A stretch of 44,322 nucleotides of DNA from an alpha proteobacterium AAP38 (GTDB lineage: Bacteria > Pseudomonadota > Alphaproteobacteria > Azospirillales > Azospirillaceae), in the NCBI GenBank assembly GCA_001296005.1, contig LJHR01000012.1:1-44322 (forward strand), in the 5' to 3' direction. Below are positions 39,794 to 44,322 of the stretch, one piece after another (the first letter of the stretch is position 1; each line of letters starts with the position of its first letter). The notes under the pieces are model-generated. The model made no database searches, had not been told where the DNA came from, and saw nothing but the letters and a program-made list of their open reading frames with translations. Both the position numbers and the translations under genes were made by a program.

Positions 39794-40461
39794 GCCACGG
39801 CCCCCTTCATGCCCAGGCGCCGATCCAGGGCACGCAGCCGGACGGCATGCACGCCAAGCGCCGCGATGGCCGACGGGATGGCCCAGATCGACAGTTGCAA
39901 CGGTTCCACCATCACGCCGTTCTGTTCCAGGAACCCCTTGATCAGCAGGATCGACGCGATAGCCAGGAAGATGTCTTCGCCAAAGAACAGGGCAATATTG
40001 TCCACCGCCGCCGCATGGGCACGCACCAGATTGCGGGTGTCATCATCCAGCGGCCCGTGCCGCTGTTCGGCCGCCGCCTCCGTCATGGGGGCCAGCAGCG
40101 GGCGCACCGTCTGTGCATGACCCCCGACGGAGGTCAGGCCGACTGCGGCCAGCGCCTGACGCACCACGAAGTAACCCAGCAGCAGCCGGCCCGGTGTCGC
40201 CGCCTTCACCCGCGTGATCAGGCCGCGCGCCAGTTCCTGCAAACCTTCGCGTTCCAGCAACCCGATGACGGGCAGCACAATCCAGATCAGGCTGACATAG
40301 CGGTTATCATTGAAGGCCTTGCCCAGGGCCGCGATCAGGGCCAGCGGCTCCATCCCTGCTGCCAGCCCCGTGGTGATGGCCGCCGCCGCGATGACCAGCA
40401 AGGGATTGATCCGGGCCACAAACCCGATGACCACAACCCCCACACCCAACAAAACCCACAT
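39790..40461 (-). CDS. DUF969 membrane protein, predicted transporter subunit
   Basis: 223-residue multi-pass protein of the DUF969 family. It has MWVLLGVGVVVIGFVARINP at the N-terminus, a conserved SLIWIVLPVIGLLEREGL segment, and the polar membrane motif TSVGGHAQTVRPLLAP, where His and Gln could line a pathway. ATG 40461 matches the family start; the frame extends to ATG 40500 and beyond with unlike sequence. It is the first gene of the DUF969-DUF979-DUF2891 unit. The upstream 90 bp hold a family A palindrome, which may insulate the unit. Confidence 0.85.
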   Translation of the reverse strand: MWVLLGVGVVVIGFVARINPLLVIAAAAITTGLAAGMEPLALIAALGKAFNDNRYVSLIWIVLPVIGLLEREGLQELARGLITRVKAATPGRLLLGYFVVRQALAAVGLTSVGGHAQTVRPLLAPMTEAAAEQRHGPLDDDTRNLVRAHAAAVDNIALFFGEDIFLAIASILLIKGFLEQNGVMVEPLQLSIWAIPSAIAALGVHAVRLRALDRRLGMKGAVA

Positions 40462-40549
40462 GGCGCCCCCGGACCCGGCAATGAAGGCGACAGGGTGCAT
40501 GGATGGGCAGCAATTTGCCAAGGGAAATGGCGGGTCCGGGTGTGTCGCT

Positions 40550-40591
40550 CCCTCACCCTCCCATTGGCTGGCGCCAACGGGAGGGTGAGGG
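40550..40591. repeat. Family A palindrome
   Basis: A 19-bp stem with one mismatch (40550-40568 with 40573-40591) and a four-base loop has the same CCCTCACCCTCCC arms as the elements at 1834 and 7291. The inner sequence differs, so the arms rather than the whole stem are the conserved unit. It lies in the divergent gap between DUF969 and the DUF4112 gene. Confidence 0.8.
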
Positions 40592-40773
40592 GTCAACGGA
40601 AGGCTTCGAAGCAAACCACAAAAAATCACCATCCCACCCTTGAACCCCCGGCCCACCCCCCTTACATCAGCGACATCCTGGGTCCGGGCCCCTCTGGCGT
40701 GATGGCGACAGCCGCACGCGATGTCGGACTCCTTGGGCGAAGCTATGGCTTGGTCGTGAAGGAGCCTGTCTTT

Positions 40774-41232
40774 ATGTCGAACCTGGAACGTTACTCCCCC
40801 CGTTACGATGATGCCGGCGCCGATGCGCATATGGACAATCACTGGCGCATCCGCCGGCGGTTGGACCGTGTGGCGCGGCTGCTGGACAGCGCCATCAAGC
40901 TGCCTATCGTCGGGCGGGTGGGTCTTGACGCGCCGCTGAACCTGATCCCTGGCGCCGGTCTGGCGCTATCCACGGGCGTTGCCGGCTGGCTGGTCTGGGA
41001 AAGTTCCCGGCTGGGTGCGCCCAAACGGCTGGTCACCAAGATGGCGGGCAATGTCGTCATCGACAGCCTAATCAGCGCCATCCCCGTCGTGGGCTGGTTC
41101 GGCGACCTGTTCTTCCGCGCCAATGACCGCAATGTTGAGCTTCTGCGCCGTCACCTTGATGGCCAGCACCCCTTCCGCCGACCCCAGAACGGGCGCGGCG
41201 GGGTTATCGACGGGAACTATACCCGTCTCTAA
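40774..41232 (+). CDS. DUF4112 domain protein
   Basis: 152-residue small membrane-associated protein. The DUF4112 core spans about residues 35-130, from LLDSAIKLPIVGRVGLDAPLNLIPGAG to ISAIPVVGWFGDLFFRANDRN, and contains two hydrophobic hairpins. The function of the family is unknown. GAAGGAG at 40758-40764 fixes the start at ATG 40774; the long open frame upstream is unrelated. It lies 42 bp before the TerB-like gene and is likely co-transcribed with it. Confidence 0.85.
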   Translation: MSNLERYSPRYDDAGADAHMDNHWRIRRRLDRVARLLDSAIKLPIVGRVGLDAPLNLIPGAGLALSTGVAGWLVWESSRLGAPKRLVTKMAGNVVIDSLISAIPVVGWFGDLFFRANDRNVELLRRHLDGQHPFRRPQNGRGGVIDGNYTRL

Positions 41233-41274
41233 AATATCAAAATAAAACAACATCTTGGCAGATGAGGTCCTGAT

Positions 41275-41787
41275 ATGAGCCTGTTCAACATGTTCAAAAG
41301 CGACAAGGGCGAGGCAATGACGGCCCACAAGGCCTTCGCCATCGCCCTTCTCTATACCATGGCCGCCGATGGCGAGATGGATGCCGAGGAGGTGGGTCAC
41401 CTTCTGGCCGTCATCGGCGGGGAGAAGTCGGGCGGCACCATCGGTGTCGGCGCCAACAACCAGGCGCTGTTGAATTCCGCCATGAAATATGTGCGCAGCC
41501 ACAGCCATGAGCAGTTCCTGGCCGAGGCGACGCCCGTCCTGACCACGGCGCAGCGCCTGTGCATCCTGATGAACCTCGTCGACAGCGCCCTGTCGGATGG
41601 CGAGGCGGAGCCGGAGGAGCGCGAATTCTTCGACAAGGCGCAGAAGGCCTTCGGCATCACCGACGCGCAGTTCAGCCCCTATTTCGAAGTCATCATGATG
41701 AAAAATGACCGGTCGGTGTTCGTGGACAAGAACCACCCCATGAACCAGCCCGGTTTCCAGGTCGGCATGCCGGGGCAAGCGGCATGA
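41275..41787 (+). CDS. TerB-like family protein
   Basis: 170-residue soluble, all-helical protein with a TerB-like domain (AHKAFAIALLYTMAADGEMDAEEVGHLL then NLVDSALSDGEAEPEEREFF). Two DGExxxxE segments supply the acidic residues that bind metal in TerB. The family is named for tellurite resistance, but most members act in general stress or membrane-linked processes. No other ter genes are near, so a tellurite function should not be assumed. It follows the DUF4112 gene. Confidence 0.85.
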   Translation: MSLFNMFKSDKGEAMTAHKAFAIALLYTMAADGEMDAEEVGHLLAVIGGEKSGGTIGVGANNQALLNSAMKYVRSHSHEQFLAEATPVLTTAQRLCILMNLVDSALSDGEAEPEEREFFDKAQKAFGITDAQFSPYFEVIMMKNDRSVFVDKNHPMNQPGFQVGMPGQAA

Positions 41788-41860
41788 CCGTTGCGGCCGC
41801 GGGCAACACGTCCCGCGGGCCGGCTCCCCTGTCCCGACCCGCGCGCCCGCGGCCGCCTTT

Positions 41861-43105
41861 TCATAAAGGTGGCTCCATCGGTGGCCGTGCCCTGGCTACC
41901 GCGAAGAACACCAGTGTCATGGCAGCCGCCATGATGATGAACCCCACCAGCACCCCTCCATAGCCGCCGGTCATGTCATAGACCAGGGCGGCGAAGGACG
42001 GGGCCAGCGCCCGCACCACGCCGATGGGTGTGGTCAGCAAGCCGTTAATGGCGCCATACGCCCGGCGCGTCAGCATTTCCGGCACCGCAGCCCCACGCAC
42101 GATGGTCAGGATGCCGTTGGCGGCGCCATAGATCAGAGCAAAGCCGACCAGCACCGCCATCTGCGTCCCAGCCGCCGCCAGACCCAATAGCGACAGAGCC
42201 AGGGTCAGGGTGGTAAAACAGCCGATCCGGGCAATGGGCGTAGCCCGCGCCAGGGCGACCATGGCCACCCGTCCCGCCACCTGTGCCGGACCGATGATGG
42301 CCATGATGGTCACGACATGGGCCGCGTCCAGCCCGCGTTCGGCCAACAGCGGGTAAAGGTGGAAGGTGACCCCCGTAAAGGCCGCGAAATACAGCATGAA
42401 GGCCAGGGCCAATCCCCAGAAGGCCCATTGCCGCAGAGCCCAGCGCACAATCACCCCATCGCCGCCCACACCGGCCGCACTGCCGGCCATTCCCGAGGCC
42501 GCGCCATCATCGCGCAGCAGCCATAGATGCAGCGGCAGATTGACCAGCAGAATGAACCCGGCCAGGGCAAAGGCTGTCCCGCGCCAGCCCAGATGATCCA
42601 GCAGCGCCTGTGTAATGGGGATGAAGACTGTGCTGGCAAACCCGCCCCACAGGGTCAGGGCCGTGATCTTGTCACGGGCATCCCTCCCAAACCGCCGGGC
42701 AATGATGGCAAAGGCCGGTTCATACAGCGTCATGGCCTGGGCCACGCCAATGCCGATGAAGGCCGGAACCAGCAGCCAGGCCGATCCCGCCGCGCCCCAG
42801 GCCACAAGCGCCAATGCCCCCAAGACCGATCCCGCCGCCATCACCGCCCGGCCCCGCCCCCGGTCAATGGCCCGACCCACCGGATAGGCCGACAGACCCG
42901 CCATCCCCAACGCCAGGGAGGCCAGAAGATAGGTTTCCATCTTCGACCAGCCCAGTTCTGTCCCCATCGGGGCGGCCAGCAGCGGGAAGGCATAGAGCAG
43001 GCTGCCCCAGGCGATGACCTGTCCAACACCCAGCCCAGCGATGAACAGGCGGATACGGGCGGGCGGGGGAGGGGCGTTGGTCACGATTCTGGTAAATCCA
43101 GCCAT
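41861..43105 (-). CDS. MFS transporter, substrate unknown
   Basis: 414-residue, 12-helix transporter of the MFS_1 type. Family features are the loop-2/3 motif VGRAIDRGRGR and paired six-helix halves separated by a hydrophilic stretch (LRDDGAASGM). The frame opens at 43171, but ATG 43105 starts just before the first helix; neither has a clear ribosome site. It is divergent from ohr across a region with an inverted repeat. The N-half resembles monocarboxylate/oxalate-type carriers in general style, which is only a hint. Confidence 0.82.
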   Translation of the reverse strand: MAGFTRIVTNAPPPPARIRLFIAGLGVGQVIAWGSLLYAFPLLAAPMGTELGWSKMETYLLASLALGMAGLSAYPVGRAIDRGRGRAVMAAGSVLGALALVAWGAAGSAWLLVPAFIGIGVAQAMTLYEPAFAIIARRFGRDARDKITALTLWGGFASTVFIPITQALLDHLGWRGTAFALAGFILLVNLPLHLWLLRDDGAASGMAGSAAGVGGDGVIVRWALRQWAFWGLALAFMLYFAAFTGVTFHLYPLLAERGLDAAHVVTIMAIIGPAQVAGRVAMVALARATPIARIGCFTTLTLALSLLGLAAAGTQMAVLVGFALIYGAANGILTIVRGAAVPEMLTRRAYGAINGLLTTPIGVVRALAPSFAALVYDMTGGYGGVLVGFIIMAAAMTLVFFAVARARPPMEPPL

Positions 43106-43184
43106 TTCAAGGTGCTTATGCCAGCACCCGCCCGCCGGAAAGGTCAAGCCCGTCAAACGCAGAAAATGCATAGCAAGCGATATA

Positions 43185-43215
43185 ATCGTACGCGATAAAT
43201 TAAGTTGCGTACGAT
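43185..43215. promoter_or_regulatory. Inverted-repeat operator candidate between MFS and ohr
   Basis: The arms ATCGTACGC (43185-43193) and GCGTACGAT (43207-43215) are perfectly complementary with a 13-bp AT-rich centre. Spacing of about two helical turns between GTAC centres suggests two dimers or one large site. The position ahead of ohr suits an OhrR/MarR-type peroxide regulator, whose gene is not in the window. Confidence 0.6.
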
Positions 43216-43309
43216 CTAATTGTGAGCGATCTTTCCATCACGAGATCGACGGCGCCAACCGGCCCCGCCAACCACCCGGCTAAAGAGCCGACAGACAGGA
43301 GTGATGATC

Positions 43310-43729
43310 ATGAAGGTTCTCTACACCGCCAATGTGACCTCGACCGGTGGCCGCGATGGCCGCGCCACCTCCGACGACGGCATCCTGGATGTTAAGCTGG
43401 CCCCGCCGAAGGAACTGGGCGGTGCCGGTGGCGCCACCAACCCGGAGCAGCTGTTCGCCGCCGGCTATACGGCCTGCTTCATCGGCGCCATGAAGTTCGT
43501 GGGTGGCCGTGACAAGATCGCCGTGCCGGCCAATGTCTCCGTGACCGCCAATGTCGGCATCGGCCAGCGTGATGATGGTGAAGGTTTTGGCCTGATCGTG
43601 AAGCTGAATGTCAGCCTGCCGGGCCTGGATGCCGCCACGGCCCAGGATCTGGTGGCCCGCGCCCACAAGGTCTGCCCCTACAGCCACGCCACCAAGGGCA
43701 ATATCAGCGTGGAGACGGTGATCGTTTGA
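43310..43729 (+). CDS. ohr: Organic hydroperoxide resistance protein (Ohr)
   Basis: 139-residue OsmC/Ohr-family thiol peroxidase that reduces organic hydroperoxides. The redox pair Cys56 (GYTACFIGAMKF) and Cys122 (KVCPYSHATKGN) is present, with the conserved Arg near residue 18 and Glu in NPEQLFAAG. Starts at 43301 and 43304 are in frame, but AGGAG at 43296-43300 favours ATG 43310. It is a monocistronic unit followed by a terminator. Confidence 0.94.
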   Translation: MKVLYTANVTSTGGRDGRATSDDGILDVKLAPPKELGGAGGATNPEQLFAAGYTACFIGAMKFVGGRDKIAVPANVSVTANVGIGQRDDGEGFGLIVKLNVSLPGLDAATAQDLVARAHKVCPYSHATKGNISVETVIV

Positions 43730-43757
43730 TCACGGACTTGTACGACACGGTGAATGG

Positions 43758-43787
43758 GGCGCTGCGTTTTTACGCGGCGCCTTTTTT
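43758..43787 (+). terminator. Intrinsic terminator after ohr
   Basis: GGCGCTGCG (43758-43766) pairs with CGCGGCGCC (43773-43781), with one G-T pair, and is followed by TTTTTT. The hairpin overlaps the 3' end of the convergent DUF417 gene, whose stop codon (43770-43772) lies in the loop. Confidence 0.85.
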
Positions 43788-44255
43788 CGCATCTGCAAGA
43801 CGGTGCCCGGCATCCAGCGCCAGTGCGAAGCACGCGGCCAGCAGCACCACATCCTTGAACAGGAACTGCGCCAGCGATCCCATGAAGGGGAAGCCGTAAT
43901 CCTTCTGCCAGAGATTGGCGCCGATGGAGAAGCTGAGCGTGACCAAGAAGGTGGCGATTCCCATCACCCCACCCAGCAGGCCGGCCCGGTGCGACCAGGC
44001 CCCCAGCGCGATGAACGTCCCCGCCGACAGTTCCAGGACGCCGATGGTATTGCTGGCGCCTTGCACGCCCCAGAGCGGGTACATCCAGGCAAACAGCCAG
44101 TAATGTTCGGCAATGCGGGCCACGCCTTCGGCCTCATAGGTCGCAAATTTAGCGATGCCGAACATGGCGAAGATGAAAACCATTGACCAGCGAAGCGCCT
44201 GAATGGCGGCAGAAGGTCCCGGAAGGCGGTTTAGTGCGCTGTCTATGGCGGTCAT
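43770..44255 (-). CDS. DUF417 (YkgB-like) membrane protein
   Basis: 161-residue inner-membrane protein with four hydrophobic helices, matching DUF417/YkgB. Helix 1 is followed by IFAMFGIAKFATYEAEGVARI, a family hallmark, then HYWLFAWMYPLWGVQ and TIGVLELSAGTFIALGAW. Related DoxX-like proteins take part in redox or stress responses; no activity is established. GGGGAG precedes the ATG. It is convergent with ohr, and the two tail regions share the terminator. The last 67 bp of the window after it hold no gene. Confidence 0.87.
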   Translation of the reverse strand: MTAIDSALNRLPGPSAAIQALRWSMVFIFAMFGIAKFATYEAEGVARIAEHYWLFAWMYPLWGVQGASNTIGVLELSAGTFIALGAWSHRAGLLGGVMGIATFLVTLSFSIGANLWQKDYGFPFMGSLAQFLFKDVVLLAACFALALDAGHRLADAKKGAA

Positions 44256-44322
44256 GGTGGCTCCCCTGGCGTGCGTGGTTCACCATCATTCGCGCCAAGG
44301 GTGCGGAGGTTACGGGGGGGGG

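Noticed and set aside
41275-41787. Tellurite resistance operon
   Set aside because: Only a TerB-like domain is present; no terC, terD or terZ partners exist in the window.

Overview
This 44.3 kb, GC-rich window reads as part of a secondary replicon (large plasmid or chromid) of an alphaproteobacterium, probably of the Rhodospirillales/Azospirillales (Azospirillum/Niveispirillum/Nitrospirillum-like). That placement is an inference from codon and GC style, a Rep_3 initiator with iterons beside parAB, NasS/NasT-controlled nitrate assimilation, and a gene-transfer-agent-type holin. No rRNA, tRNA or CRISPR array was seen. Nothing looks like an intact insertion sequence.

Layout. (1) 0.2-7.3 kb, plus strand: an exported M28 peptidase, then two tandem exported GH43 enzymes and a GH9 enzyme, forming a small plant-polysaccharide (xylan/arabinan plus beta-glucan) module. 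(2) 7.5-11.1 kb, plus: a DUF2306 membrane protein overlapping a LytS-like sensor kinase and LytTR response regulator, then an exported Sel1-repeat protein. (3) 11.2-14.6 kb, minus: an exported DUF885 metallopeptidase-like protein downstream of a HipA/HipB toxin-antitoxin pair in the unusual order hipA-hipB. (4) 14.7-19.3 kb: a 4-hydroxyproline catabolic set (M24 dipeptidase, 4-hydroxyproline 2-epimerase and DapA-type deaminase on minus; FAD D-amino-acid/D-hydroxyproline dehydrogenase divergent on plus). A GabD-type aldehyde dehydrogenase that could finish this pathway lies at 23.7-25.1 kb, on the other side of the replication cassette.

(5) 19.3-23.4 kb: the replicon core. parB, parA and a Rep_3 initiator lie on minus, followed by about ten direct iterons (consensus CCGGACNTTTNCAACG) and an AT-rich stretch, i.e. 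a likely oriV. Perfect palindromes with the core TTCCGACGTCGGAA occur inside the dehydrogenase gene, just after parB and inside parA, and are proposed here as parS centromere sites. (6) 25.2-35.7 kb: complete nitrate assimilation. On minus are nirB, nirD, the NasA-type nitrate reductase and cysG (siroheme); on plus are a NarK-family transporter, nasT (ANTAR antiterminator) and nasS (nitrate sensor). The 528 bp between nirB and the transporter holds two divergent sigma-54 promoters (GG-N10-GC), an NtrC-like palindrome between them, and on each side a leader with paired hexaloop hairpins of the kind bound by ANTAR proteins. The nirB leader ends in a strong intrinsic terminator. Together these genes would import nitrate, reduce it to ammonium, and be expressed only under nitrogen limitation with nitrate present.

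(7) 35.7-44.3 kb: accessory genes, namely a bicupin protein, an orphan GTA-type holin, a CcdAB toxin-antitoxin pair, a DUF2891-DUF979-DUF969 set (the DUF969/979 pair is a predicted transporter), DUF4112 and TerB-like proteins, an MFS transporter divergent from an Ohr peroxidase with a shared inverted-repeat operator, and a DUF417/YkgB membrane protein. Two families of dispersed palindromes punctuate the intergenic spaces: CCCTCACCCTCCC elements at 1834, 7291 and 40550, and CGTCATCCCGGC REP-like elements at 3692 and 29316, with a core-only version at 25181.
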